From Acanthochromis polyacanthus (taxonomy: Eukaryota; Chordata; Actinopteri; Pomacentridae): a stretch of 64,000 bases of DNA. The notes under the pieces are model-generated. The model ran no database searches, was not told where the DNA came from, and was given only the letters and a program-made list of their open reading frames with translations. The stretch covers positions 27,487,817 to 27,551,816 of the forward strand of contig NC_067130.1 in assembly GCF_021347895.1 (NCBI RefSeq). Reading direction: 5' to 3'. Positions 47,373 through 59,779 of this stretch are shown here, in pieces. Position 1 is the first letter of the stretch. Each line of letters opens with the position of its first letter. The position numbers and the translations under genes are program-made.

Positions 47373-47467
47373 AAAAGTGGCAAACAACCGCCAACAGAGT
47401 GAAAGTCTGCAAATAAGATCTCGCTGACCCCATATCTGTCACTCATACAACCTGCAGCATGCTCAAT
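47373..47467 (-). CDS. igsf9: igsf9-like coding exon 1: start codon and signal peptide
   Basis: This exon starts a turtle/IGSF9-family cell-surface protein, whose vertebrate members act in dendrite growth and synapse adhesion. The ATG is at 47433-47431, with G at -3 and G at +4, a good initiation context. Twenty codons plus one base follow, ending at a GTAAGT donor after 47373. The peptide begins MGSARSYLQTFTLLAVVCHF and has the hydrophobic core of a signal peptide; the split codon completes as Leu from the next exon. Upstream, a pyrimidine-rich tract and ACAG at 47468-47469 form a good acceptor, so the exon probably starts at 47467 with 34 bases of 5' UTR. That leader holds a five-codon upstream ORF (47460-47443) and a second out-of-frame ATG in weak context. 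The family call rests on the downstream Ig exons. Confidence 0.85.
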
Positions 47468-48759
47468 CTGTTGGCCAAAAAAGACACAATTGTCACAATC
47501 ACATTACTTCCTTGGCCGCACACAAGAAGACAGCCATCTGTGACAGATTTCCAAACTAAAAAGGCTACAGCAGAGCTGCCACTTCTGTCATAATTTTACA
47601 GACAGGGTGGGGTGTGGGGGGGAGGTGGAGGAGAGTGTTCAGATTTTTATACAGCTTTCCAATAACTGGAATTCATCCCATATCATTACACAAATGGGCA
47701 GAGCAGCCTGTGCAGCCAGGAAAACTCCATGGCCCTTATATCCTCTTTCTGAAAGTAAATGTCATAAATGTCAAATAAATCATCAGAGAGTCACGTGCGG
47801 AGCGACATCTAAGTGTTTTATTTAGAGCACATCAATGAAGACATTTGGCTGCAGCAGGCCGGAGACTCAGCACTCAAGGACAGAGATAAGCCGAGCTGAT
47901 GGGAGCATACAGGCATCAGGGAGTGCGAGCTAATGTCAAGACGAAGCCGCCGATTCGATGAAATCAATCCATGCTCAGATTTGATCTAATATGTAAACCA
48001 GAGCGAGGAAATCAACACGATGGGTCAGACTCAGGTCAGATCAGTGACTTCTCATGGTAGGAGCTGCTACTAAACCACTTTCTGAACTAGCAAACCGCTC
48101 ACATACTCCAGCAGAGTCTGCATATTTTTGAGATCGTTCAGGATGCTGCTGCTGCTGCTTTTTGAGAGCCACCAGCTGACCTTGTGTTCCGCTAAAACAC
48201 TACCAGAGAACAAGGTTCACTTTCAGTAGGCAAACAAGCATTCAAATTCTTTATTTAAAGTGACACCAGCAAACACTGGCTCCGCAGCAGCCGCAGTTAT
48301 AAACATCAATTATCAGGCGAGTCTGAACACAAAACCGCTGGTAGAGCGAGACGCTGCAGGTGTGAAGTTTTTAACTAATAGATCTCAACATGTAACCTTC
48401 CCTGTTGATCGCTCACAATAAGAAAATGGATTTTTTTTTCTGTGAAAAGTCTCCAAGTGACATCCAAAAATGCCTTAATTTGCTTTAATTTCCAGTACAG
48501 GAACGTGAATATTTGGATTAAGCGGGGTAATTTTAAAAATTCTTGTTTTTATTTTGCTGACAGAGTGAAGGATTTTTGCAAAGGGGATTGTGGATCTCTC
48601 TTTTTATCACTCTATGAAGCAGAAATCGCTGTCAACAGGCACCAAAAAAAAAAATCCATTTTGTCACTTTTGGGAGGATGAAATGTTCTATAAATCAGTC
48701 TATGAATGATATATGAGGAAGGTGCTCTGCAAAAAAAAAAAAAAAATACAAAATATGGA

Positions 48760-49165
48760 TGGGAATAAAAAGTTTGGTGTAGAGAGAGCTGCTGAATGCA
48801 GGTTTCTGGTTTAGACGAGGAGACATGGGTCAGTGGAAATTTCCATGAAAATGAAATCTTTACTGGGAAATCATTCATTCTCGTTTAAAATGTTCATCTT
48901 GAAACTTCCCCCAGCTGATGAAGATGATTAATATTTGAGTACGAAAATTAGTCATTTATTCATTAAATGTGCACTAATTTTGTGGTTCTGTTGCAAAAAA
49001 ATATGGGAAAAATGTGTATGTTTATGGGTTTTTTTTTCAACTTTTCTAGAAGTAAAAAAAAGCCAAAAATCGTAAAATTTTTGTGTGTGCAAGAAAAACT
49101 ATGTTTTCACTGTTTCGCTTTCAATTTACAGGAAAGTAATGCAGTAATATGGTAATTTGGTGCCA
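48760..49165. repeat. Detached copy of the 480-bp array unit
   Basis: GTGTAGAGAGAGCTGCTGAAT, GCAGGTTTCTGGTTTAGAC, CCATGAAAATGAAATCTTTAC and a trailing GCAGTAATATGG match units of 45480-47040 in the same orientation. It is the only unit upstream of exon 1. Confidence 0.7.
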
Positions 49166-50084
49166 ATATTGTAATGTACAACTAAAAAAAAAACTCTGCA
49201 ATGTTGAAAATGCTATAAGTATAAGTATTTAAAGGTATTTTTATACCAGAAATCATCTTTATCATTTTTAAAGTGATTTTTGCTATTTATGTGAAGTAAA
49301 GGATGCACTGCATTTCCCGTACAGTAGCAGTAATGTTTTAAGCGTAAAGTACCTCAAAAGGTTTCTGAAATTTTTCTTTTACTTACTTTTCACCACTGCC
49401 AGTGTAGTGAAAAGATAAAAAGTATATTTCATACTGCCAGATGTTTCTTCTAAAAAATGTTAGTTTACTGATTTTTGTTTTTAAAACGCGACTTCTGAAA
49501 ACACTATTTGACTGCTGGCTTGTCATTTTTATCATTACTTGTTATTGCGAAATTTCAGCAGAGACTTAAATGCTACCAAGCATAATATTGCAACATCAAC
49601 AAAACGTCTGTCTTTGACTACATCTCAGCTTTATAAATCATTACAACTTAACATAATGGTTCATTTAAAGGCGACAACAGCACCTATAGAATAATGCATC
49701 ACTTAAATGTAAAGTATGTCAGCACTTTATAATGTTGGTTTGAATTTGAGCCACATAAATTTAGTCAAACTCATAACTTCCAGACTGAAAAACTGTTTTG
49801 ATCCAAGAGTTGTACACTCCATTTCCGCACTGCACACACAAACAGACACACTATGTGCAGTAGAGAACCGAGCCTTGTCCTGGACTGCACTTTGCCACCC
49901 ATCTCACTGCTCATTTGCACCAATTCTGTTTATGCATTTATATCTTTGGAGGGTTTTGTTTGATTTCTACATAGTGTGCCTTTTTTCAATTTCTAATCTA
50001 TAACTGGGAGTCACCAATCGAAATTTTGCTATGTGAAAACATAACAATAACAAGAAAAGCACAAAGAGATCACAGCGCTCCGCC

Positions 50085-50290
50085 AAGGCTGCTCAGTCGC
50101 ATGATTTCCAGAGGATAAGTCCCGATAAGTCTGCAGTGGTGGATTTGTAGTCGGATCGTAATCATCAACAGGCAGCTGATATAGTGTTCACTTGTTGTCA
50201 TGGTTACAGTGACATCGTGCCACTATCTCGCAATGATACGGAAATTTTCTCAATCTCCAAACGTACGTCGATCGTCACAAAACTCCGCCA
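50085..50290 (-). repeat. Dispersed repeat, inverse copy of 38210-38480
   Basis: On the minus strand it reads TTTCCGTATCATTGCGAGAT, CATGACAACAAGTGAACACT, CCACTGCAGACTTATCGGG; these follow the order in the 38-kb copy. Class unknown. Confidence 0.55.
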
Positions 50291-51177
50291 GGTTCCTTAG
50301 CGGACTAATAAAGATTCTTGATTCTTTATTGTGAAAGAGCTTGAAATTATGTTGGTTTTCAAAATACATGGTAATATTTATAAAGCACACAGTGCAGATT
50401 CTTGTGTACAGCATCTATATATGGATGTTTCCTAACTCCTACGTACAGCAGGGCAGCAGTACAGGGTTAACCTTAATAGATTTGGATGGTCAGATTAATG
50501 AAGTCCTTGCCATCTTGAGCGATCTCTGTACTCCTTGAATACGAGCAGCAGCCGAGGCCATATCTGCCGTCCCTAACCATAAGGCTTTTATAGGCTTTTT
50601 CATTTCATGGCTGGGGCAAAGTCTGAACTGGTGAAAAACAATTATGCAGGCTGTCAACAGCGACTGCGCTTGTTCCAACACACTCCCATGCTTCAGCAAA
50701 CAGCACAGCAGACACAGATTTTCCACAAAATCAAAGTGAAAGTCAAAAAAAAAAAAAGAAAAAAAAAGGGGGGAAAAAAAATCCTCCGTCTGCAGCACGT
50801 CTGCTGATCACAGTCTAGTGGAACGTCAACACTCCCATCCCCGTGCCCTTCACCCGCGTGGCTTTATGCAAAGCAGCACAACAGAGTTTATCCTGAACTT
50901 ATTACATTTGATTTAGGCCTTGAGTGTTTGCTGAGACAGAGAGAGGCGAGCCAAGGTAAAGCTTCAGCATTACGATTCTGTTGCTTTTACTTCTTCGCAC
51001 AGCAGGATGAAGGAACACGCACACACACGTTGCCATGACTGGGCTTCCCTGTTTTGCATGTAATAAACAGATGCTCAGCTGGTGAGAGAAACATGAGCAG
51101 ACACTCCCAGCCCGTATTTGGTATCGAAATGCTTCAAGCTGAATTGAGTATTTGGTCATTTTTACATCATATTTGCA

Positions 51178-51510
51178 TACAGTACTGTTCAAAAGTTTGG
51201 GGTCACATAGAAATGTCCTTATTTTTAAAAGAAAAGCATTTATTTTCACTGAAGATAACAGTCTAGACACTGATAATGTTGTAAATGACTATTTTAGCTG
51301 GATACAGCTGATTTTTAATGGAATATCTACATAGAGGTACAGAGGAACATTTCCAGCAACCATCACTCCTGTGTTCTAATTATACATTGTGTTAGTTAAT
51401 CATGTTGAAAGGCTAATTGATGATTAGAAAACCCTTGTGCAGTTATGTTTGAAGTGGGAGTTTTCATGGAAAACATGAAATTGTCTGGGTGACCCCAAAC
51501 GTTTGTGTAT
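51178..51510. mobile_element. Short inverted-repeat transposon derivative, Tc1/mariner type (copy 3)
   Basis: It starts TACAGTACTGTTCAAAAGTT and ends GTGACCCCAAACGTTTG. The interior (TTTAGCTGGATACAGCTGAT, CCAGCAACCATCACTCC) matches copies 1, 2, 4 and 5. Confidence 0.88.
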
Positions 51511-51649
51511 TAATCCGCTATTACTGGCAGACACGTCTCAATAGAAGAGATACAACCTAGAAAAACTAAATACAAACTAAACTACAAATCATGAAAACAG
51601 GCTAATTTTACAGTGGCTAACAGCTAGTTATTTGGCAGGATCGGATTAA

Positions 51650-51960
51650 TCCGAAAGAATTGCTGGAAAACAGTAAGGAATAAAGCTTTAAGATTTGGGT
51701 CTTAGTGGGCAACACAGGGACAGATGAAGAAAAAGGAGAACAGCAGCAGACATAACTGCAGGAGACAAATTGATCAATATCAAATCAATTGATCTCACAG
51801 TAAACAGAACATCCTCAGTGTGATGTCCTCTTTACATTGTATATATTCAGTTATAGTGATCATTATTAATGAAGTAGCATTGTTAGGAATGACAGATTCC
51901 TGCTTTAACTTGCTGTTATTATGAAGGATTTACTGTATATTGGTTGCAAATATCAGTTGT
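51650..51960. repeat. Dispersed repeat, inverse of 34740-35060
   Basis: See the partner entry: GTTAGGAATGACAGATTCC and AACTTGCTGTTATTATG match that copy in inverse orientation. Boundaries are uncertain. Confidence 0.45.
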
Positions 51961-52018
51961 CTTTCTTGACTGCCAGTAATCAGTATGGGCATCAGCCCTG
52001 AATAAACCAGTCTACAGG

Positions 52019-52733
52019 TACACTGTTATTCAAAAGTTTGGGGTCCCCCACACAACTTCATGTTTTCATGAAAACTCACACTTCTATTCATGTGCTAGCC
52101 TAAATGCACAAGGGTTTTCTAATGGTAGTGTCTACGGATACGGGTCCGTATCCGTAGCCCACAGGCTACGGGTACGGCACTTTCCATTTGCCAGACAGAT
52201 ACGGACCCGTACGCGAGTCTCGCGAGTCAAGAAGCTGCTAACCACTGCAAACTGTTGAAAGGTAAGCAAAGGTTAAGGTTAGGTTTAGGGTCCGTACCTG
52301 TTGTACCGATGCTACGGGTCCGTACAGTTAGCGTCTACCGGGAGTCACGTGACCAGATCTCGCGTATCTGATTGGCAAATGGCAAGTGCCGTATCCGTAG
52401 TCCACAGGCTACGGGTACGGGTCCGTACCTCTAGCAACAACCTTTTCTAATCCTCAAGTGACCTCTCAACAGCTAACCAATGTAGCATTAGAACAAAGGA
52501 ATGATGGTTGCTGGAAATGTTCCTCTGTACCCCTATGGAGATGTTCCATTAAAAATCAACCATTTTCAGCTAGAATAGTCATTTACCACATTAGCAACGT
52601 CTAGACTGTATTTCTTATTTATTTAATGTTATTTTCATTGAAGAAAAAAAGCTTTACTTTCAAAACTGAGTGTGAGTTCACATGGAAAACATGAAATTGT
52701 GTGGGTGACCCCAAACTTTTGAGCGGTGGTGTA
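52019..52733. mobile_element. Short inverted-repeat transposon derivative (copy 4), disrupted by a second element
   Basis: It starts TACACTGTTATTCAAAAGTT and ends CCCCAAACTTTTGAGCGG then TGGTGTA. Without the 319-bp insert and its extra 9-bp duplication it is about 387 bp, comparable to the other copies. The nested element at 52124-52442 entered at TTTTCTAAT, a site preserved in the uninterrupted copies. Confidence 0.88.
52124..52442. mobile_element. Nested 319-bp inverted-repeat element with 9-bp target duplication
   Basis: The direct repeat TTTTCTAAT flanks it (52115-52123 and 52443-52451). The terminal inverted repeats begin GGTAGTGTCTACGGATACGG on the left and, read inversely, GGTTGTTGCTAGAGGTACGG on the right, and extend with GTCCGTA/TACGGGT-rich text for about 75 bp. 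A 9-bp duplication suits Mutator-like transposases. It has no coding capacity, so it is a short non-autonomous element. Confidence 0.85.
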
Positions 52734-54269
52734 CACTGGAGCAAAATTTAGTTTCTGCAGGACCACGGCGCAACGAATAACAGCATGCAAGGCTACTTAC
52801 CGTGTAAGACGAGTGCAAGACACAGAACAATAAATACGCAGGACAATAAATAAGCAGCACATGGGCTGTAAACTGTGAGCTATTCGGTTGTGTTGCAGCA
52901 ATAAGTATATCTTGTTCAATCCAGACAGCTACAGAAGAATAAAAGAAAAAAAGTCACTTATAGTTTTATTGCTCTGATAAGGTAAGACTTACTTGTGTGT
53001 CTGGTGAAATAGGAAGGCAACAAAGTGGATCAACAGTGGTAGAGAAGGGGAAAAGATGAGAGGAAAAAATCTTGTTAAGCTGCTGGATATTTTCTGTCAT
53101 TCAATCAGAACCAAAAAAAAAAAAAAAAAAAAACACACAACCAAGGCAGGCCTGCACAGGTGACGCTCTCAGCCTTGGTAACACTAACGGTCTGTAGACG
53201 TTCCCCTGCATCTCCCTTTGCTCTGACATTGAGGATAAACATAAGCACAGCGACAAGCACGGCACTCTGGACAACGTTTAAAGCCGTAATAAACGAGCCA
53301 CAAATGGAAAGTGCTCCGCCTAACGCAGATTTATCAGCTGACAGAAATAGAAATGTCAGTGACAGGAGGTGCTGTTGGAATTCTGTGTTGTTGCCGTTTT
53401 AATCTCCATGAGGACAGGAATGGGGGGAGCAGCTGATTAATCACGACTGAGGCACAGTAGCAGATTTATCACCCTCACACTTAAAAACCAAAAGATAAAG
53501 GGGCGGCTCCTGCATTCAGTTCGGTTTCTCTCCCCAGGAGCATTGCTGTGGTTTGTTTGTGCCTCTGCTCCAAATGTGTCCTTTGTAACGCTCCAGGTAT
53601 TGATCCAGACGGCTGCAGGTTTCTGTACCCTGTAGGGAATACGAAACCCAGGATATTTGCTCAGTGGGTTAGGACCATTTCAAGGCTGTTTGTATCTGCC
53701 AGCGAGCTAAATTGGACATTAACCTCTGACCAGAGTGCGAGGAAAAAAGGGAAAGAAAGTCAAATTGCTAATGTGCTGCGACCTGAAGAGGTAAAAAAAA
53801 TAAATTATTAAATGAAGCACACTCGACAGGAAATGTTTTAACTTTGAACTAACAAAATCATTACTCCACAGGCGCTAGTAAAACAAGATATACTAAAGAG
53901 CTGTGAAATTGAAGCTGAATGCTGAAAATTTGATCATGAATGAGCAGTTTAAAGCTTAAAGTACCAAACAGCCTCCAGCAGATCTGAATACAACACCATA
54001 CTTTTACAACAGGCAGTCATCGCACTCTATGGGAGGTTTTAAAAATCATCCTCACACTGTTGAGAACGGACAAGCTCACTTCTAATGCATACTGCATACA
54101 GGCTTCAACCACTGCAAGGTTAGGAGTGTTAAGCGATGCTATTTGTCAGCCTGTTCTCACAAACAACAACAAAAAAACGTGTCATAGCTGCGTCCACAGT
54201 GCAAATTTTCACAAACAAGGCTGTAAAACTGACGTTTTTTATGGACTAGTCTTTGGACGAGACTCATCA

Positions 54270-56205
54270 CAGTGTAATTTAATCTAAACCCACGATCTTT
54301 CCTGTGCTGAACAGTGACTGAAGATGGCACAAAGCAGTGCGAGAAAACAGCTACTGGAACAGTAAACAAACAGCAACACTTCATCACGAGTGTATTTTAT
54401 CCCAAACCATAATCTTTTCCCAAACCCAACCAAGTAACCTTGATGCCTAAACTTAACAAAGTGGTTCGGTAGCATTTAAAAAAGCATTCAGTGACTGAAA
54501 GTGACACAAAACGGTCACAAAAAGCAGCAAATGAAAGCAAAACTAAACAGCATCTTAAAAAGCCTTTGCAGTGTATTTTAATCCAAAGGATGGTCTTTCC
54601 TGAAGCTAAACCAAGTACCTTTGGTGCCAAAACCAGTCATTTTGTAACATCAACATACAGCAATACAGTGAGTGAAAAATTACACAAAACAGTGACATAA
54701 AACACCAACTGAAAGCAAAGGAACAGTGACTGAAAAGCCTTAGCATGGGTCTTTATCCCAAACCCTGATCTTTTCTTAAACTGAACCAAATATCTTTGCC
54801 GCCTTAACTTTAAAGAGCACTTTTGTTGTAAAAGCAAACAGTGACTATAAAATGACAAAAGAGTAAGAGAAAACAGCAACTGTGACTATAAATAAGCAGC
54901 AAAACTTCATACCAGGCGTGTTTTATCCCAAACCATAATCTTTTCCCAAACCCAACCAAGTAGCTTTGATGCCTAAACCTAAAGTGGTTTGGTAGCATTA
55001 AAAAAAAAAAAAAAAAAACATACAGTGACTGAAAACAACACAAAACAGTGACAAAAAGCAGCAAGTGAAAGCAAAAATAAACAGCACCTTAAAAGCCTTT
55101 GCACAGTGCATATTAAGCCAAAGAGTGGTCTTTCCTGAATCCAAACCAAGTACCTTTGATGGTGAAACCAAAGTAGTATTACAACATAAATCGAAGCAAA
55201 CTGACAATGACACAAAACAGTGACATAAAACACCAAGAGAAAGCAAAGACAAGCAGTGACTGGAAAGCATCTGCACAGGTATCTTTTATCCCAAACCATG
55301 ATCTTTTCCTGAACCTCACTAAGCAACTTTAGGGCTTAAACTTAATAAAGCGGTTTTGTAGCCTTACAAAAAGCATACAGTGACAAAAAGCAGCAACTAA
55401 AAAGCCCTTCCACAGTGTATTTTAATCCAAAGTATGGTCTTTCCTGGAACCAAACCAAGTACCTTTGGTGCCGAAACCAAAGATATATTGTAACATAAAC
55501 CAAATCAAACTGAAAATGACAAAACAGTGATATAAAACACCAAGAGAAAGCAAAGATAAACAGTGACCTAGAAGCATTTGCACAGGTGTTTTTTAATCTC
55601 AAACCATGATCTTCTCCTAAACATCAAGTAACTTTGCTGACATAACTTTATAAAGCAGTTTTGTCACAAACACAAAAGCAAAACAGTGATTGAAAACGAC
55701 GGAAAACAGTGACAGAAAGCAGCAACTGAGTGAATAAATAAATAGTGTATTTTATCCCAAACTATGATCTTTTGCTGAACCTAAGTTGCTTTGGTGGCCA
55801 AACCTAACAAAGCAGTTTTGTAGCATAAAGAAAACCAAACAGTGAGTGAAAACGACACAAAAGAGCGACTGAAATCAGCAACTGATGGCATGACTAAACA
55901 ACAAGTCTTTTTCACAGGTGTATTTTATCCCAAACCCAGATCTTTTCCTTAACCAACTGGTTTGAGCATCCAAATCTAACAAAAGTAGCTTCGACAGTGA
56001 TTGAAAACACCACAAAACAGTGACAGAAAGCAGCTACTGAATGCATAAATGAACCTTTTGCACAGTGTATTTTACCCCAGACCATGACCTTTTCTGAGAC
56101 TTAACCAAGCATTTTCAGCACTTGAGCTTTTCGTAACGGAAACAAAAGCAAATAGTGACTGGAAATGACACACAACAGTGACAAAAAAACAAAAGATAAA
56201 AAATG
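54270..56205 (+). repeat. Satellite-like tandem array of roughly 170-bp units with three-unit higher-order repeats
   Basis: The anchor CCCAAACCATGATCTTTTCC (or the variant CCAAAGNATGGTCTTTCCTG) recurs about 12 times from 54287 to 56078. Spacing is mostly 137-185. Units starting near 54401, 54586 and 54760 match those at 54930, 55115 and 55290 at a constant offset of 529-530 bases, better than they match their neighbours: a trimeric higher-order pattern. Later copies are less regular. The phenylalanine/cysteine-rich minus-strand frames over the array are artefacts. Confidence 0.88.
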
Positions 56206-56214
56206 TACAATGCT

Positions 56215-56480
56215 GTCATCTTCTTTATGCATGTTAGCATGCAAACATGAATAGCATTAAACACAAAGTGCAGTTGAGGCTAATCGGAATGTTTTGGGGC
56301 GTTTAGTTTTGAGCCAAACCGTTGCACAGAAAATCAGGGATCACTAATGTTTTTACAATTCGTCGTGAGGTAAAGACGGATATCTGTGCAACATTTCATG
56401 GCTTTCCATCTGATATTTGTACACTTACTTTACTAAAAGCCCAAAATACAAAACTGCTGGAGGAAAAAAAGCCGAATCGA
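56215..56480 (+). repeat. Fish-type dispersed repeat (fragment) at the edge of the array
   Basis: The blocks ATGTTAGCATGCAAACATG, GTGCAACATTTCATGGCTTT and GATGGACCGACTGACAATG match the family also seen near 45190-45415 and 10340-10545. Confidence 0.5.
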
Positions 56481-59400
56481 TGGACCGACTGACAATGTCA
56501 AGGCTCTTGACTTGTTGGAGTGGATTTACTTTGGACTTTCCTCTCTAAAGACCTGACTTTAGTCTTTAAAACAAGAACATCAAGTCAAAAGTCAGGTTTG
56601 ACCTGAGAAATGAAAAAAAAAAAACAAACGTGAATAGCAACTCCTAAGCCTTAGTAGGTTTATTTATTTGGTCTCAATCAAGACAAAAAAAAAAAAAAAA
56701 AAACACACAACCTACACAGCTTTTAAAGGAATTTATAACTTTTACCTTCCCAAAAAGCCGAAGATTTACTTGAATTTCATTTTTCAAGACTTGAAGCCTG
56801 AACTGAACTTGCGTTTTAAGAACCTACAGCTCCAACTTTCCAGTCTTCTCAGTTGGAGACCCTGATTCTTCTTTTTGAGACCCATCACTGAGATTTTTGA
56901 GGTTTTGCCTGACACAAACATTAGCCTATGATTTTTCTTTTCTTTTTTTTTTGATCTGCCTCTTTGTGTTTTGTTAGCTGACACACTTTGAAATGTCAGT
57001 GTCAGACTGCTGATTGTCAAACGCCTCTTGCAGCTGAAAAACTGCCGCTCATTGGCATTCAAATGCGCTCCAACCCACCTCCGCATCGGTAATTGTTATT
57101 GTGATTAAGTTACTTCTGGGCTTAAGTTCTTCTCCACAAGGTGCTTACATTATTGTGTCTGCCACCACCCTCCCACCGAGTAAGTCGACATTTCACTTTT
57201 CCACGCCTTGCGTACGGGTTAGAAAAAGCCCACTTCTGAATTCAAACACACACTTTCCATCACAATAGAAACCCTCTGCATGGCTTGGTTTGATGTGCAC
57301 TCAAGAGAAAATAGGGCAGATTGAAAAGCGGGAGAGAAATGGGACAAATAAAGAAGTTTCCACTGTGTGGGCATTGCATTTCCACACTCAGAGTATAAAC
57401 ATTGGGTGTCTACTGCATATCCAGGTGAACGGCTTAATCTTTCATTGATTTAATCCAATAAATATCAACTTATGGCTCCCCCCCCCAGTCAACACTAGCA
57501 AGCTAAAGTCATTAACTTTCAACTTTTAAGTCCACAATTAGCTGTTATCTGCTCAATGCTACACAAAGTAAAAAAAAAAAATGCAGAAAACGATAGTTGT
57601 TTTTAAAAATGCAGTTATTGCTTTCCAGTCTTCTTGAGCAATTATTTGTCATTTCCGTGCCCGAGTGTTTTACATGCGGCCGTCTGTGTTTTGTTGACAA
57701 CAGCAGAGTCTTTACATCTGAATCAAATAACACGAGGCATCATCTGTTGTCTGTCTGCCGCTAAGCGTTGCCAAATGCACCTTTCCCCCCCACCCCCAAC
57801 AGCTCAGGCAACGTGACCGGCTGCAGTCGAAGAGCTTCAAAGCCGTTGTTGGGAAATGGAGAGATTTTAGAGCATGTTTTTTTTTTAATCTTTGGGCTTG
57901 GGGAGGATGTTACCATTCCAAGTCAAAAAGATAAAATAAAGAAGCTTATCTCTGAATGAAAAAAAACACGAGTCACTGGTGTTAAAGTCAAGTTAAGGTC
58001 CTGGAGTTTAAAGATCAAGATCAGATTCATGATCTGGAGTCTGATGCTGATGGCTTTAGTCGGTCAGGTGACACCAGGTTACAAACTTGGCTGTAAAAAA
58101 GCAGCTGAAACTCAAGCTTTGGAAACTGTATCCGGTCTCAAGCTGTGTGAAAGTATTCTTTACCTTAAAGGTCCTTAAAATCTTCTTCCATTTTAATACA
58201 TGTTGAGCTTCAACATTACCAGTATTTTTCTGCCAAAGTCCCAACACTTTTGGATACTTCACACTTGTTTTCAATTTCTTTGTGCACTTCCTTGTTGTAT
58301 AAAGTGGGCGGGGCTTAAATAGGGCAAAGGTGATGACTCATACTTTAACCACACCAATCAAGATTGAGCAACATTTGAATCAGGACACTTGCATTAACCA
58401 ACTACGAATAAAAACTTCATGAAGGTGCTTTTTTTCCAATTCAGATTTTGCTGATTTATCAGTGTTGTAAAGGAATAAGACAATAAATTAACTCTCAATA
58501 ACTTTTTAGGGCTTTAAAAGGACAATTTTTAGTTTATTTGTTGACTGATTTACTGTGTTTTTCAAACATTTGAAGCAGTTGTTTGGTTTTCATTTTGTCA
58601 TTAGATTGTGAATATCCTCTCACACTGAGACGTGGATGATTCATCAAAGTTGTTTTTTTCTTTTTTTGTTGTCAAAATAATGATATTTTTCCTCCTCAAT
58701 CAGTATTACAATGGGCTTTTTGAAAAGATAAAGGAAGCAGAAACACTGGTTTTGCATCGTTTTCCAGGTAACAATTCTGCACTCGGTATCAGGAGTGAAG
58801 TATTTACTGCAGTTCAAGTGCCCTTGTCCTTCAGCACAAAAATTAAAAAAAAAAAAACATGCAGAATTAATTTCCACTCAGCTTCCTCTAAAGATGCAAA
58901 CTTCACAGTATAAAAGAAAAAAATGATTATATTAAGGGAAACTGTGCCCATCTGGCACCTCGGCAGACTCATTCAAAACAGAAATAGAATTTGAAATCAT
59001 TAAATGTACCTTGTCTGGGGAAAACTTATGAGAATAGTTCTCCCATAATCGGTGAAATAAAGATAGACTCTGGTCTCAGTTCAGAGTCAATAGCGCAGAA
59101 AGATGAGATTTTTATAATCTGGCTCTGGCTCTATATACTGCACTGTTGTTCTGGGAAGTTATACGTCTCCATAAGAAGAAATATCACTTTAAATGTACTG
59201 AACAGCATAAAAAAATGAAACACTTATCAGCTCCTCTCTCCTCTTTGAACCATGTGAATGTGTCTTCAAACAACACTTTTTTGTGGGTTTTAATGAAAGT
59301 TTGTGTGTAATTCTAGACTTTAAAGGCTTTAAAGACGACTTCATAGGATAGGAGAGATAGTAGCATTATTTTCAGCAGCCCTCTGAAGCAAAGTTTCATT

Positions 59401-59779
59401 TTGTCAGACTTGCACTGTGTTCTCCCTGTTTTTTAAGCTTTGTCACACCCAGTTAAAACAATAGCAAGCGTAGGAAAAACAACACGCAGCGCAGAGGCCA
59501 TATAAATAATATAAAGCAGACCTAGTTTGCATCGGATTGGTCATGAGAAATGGCTGTTCCCGAGTTTAGCTTCACATCCTAATGAAAAATCCCCCCGTAG
59601 AAACTTCATTACTGACGTTTAAATGCATGACACACTTCAGAGGATTGAGAGGAAATTTCTCACTCCCCCACTACGAGCTCGCAGCATTAATTTATCATCC
59701 TTTCAAAGCTGCTGGAAGTCAGAAACACTTTGAGAATCATTAGCATCTCGCTGTTTTTTCTTTTTGCTTTTAGTCTTAC

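Larger units (their letters stand above)
47468..59779. other. Probable 5' UTR intron of igsf9
   Basis: Inferred from the acceptor at 47468 and the candidate donor at 59779. It contains the detached array unit, dispersed repeats, transposon derivatives and the 54-56-kb satellite-like array listed separately. 47600-48700, 49170-50080, 50300-51170, 52740-54260 and 56470-59700 hold nothing beyond poly-A and poly-T runs (for example 53114-53132 and 56684-56702). Confidence 0.4.

Noticed and set aside
54157..55602. A row of overlapping minus-strand ORFs rich in Phe, Leu, Cys and Val, resembling membrane proteins.
   Set aside because: They repeat with the period of the tandem array and have no independent homology.
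42050..56205. Regularly spaced repeats considered as a CRISPR array or a gene cluster.
   Set aside because: Units are 170-480 bp, contiguous without unique spacers, and in vertebrate introns; this is tandem repetition.
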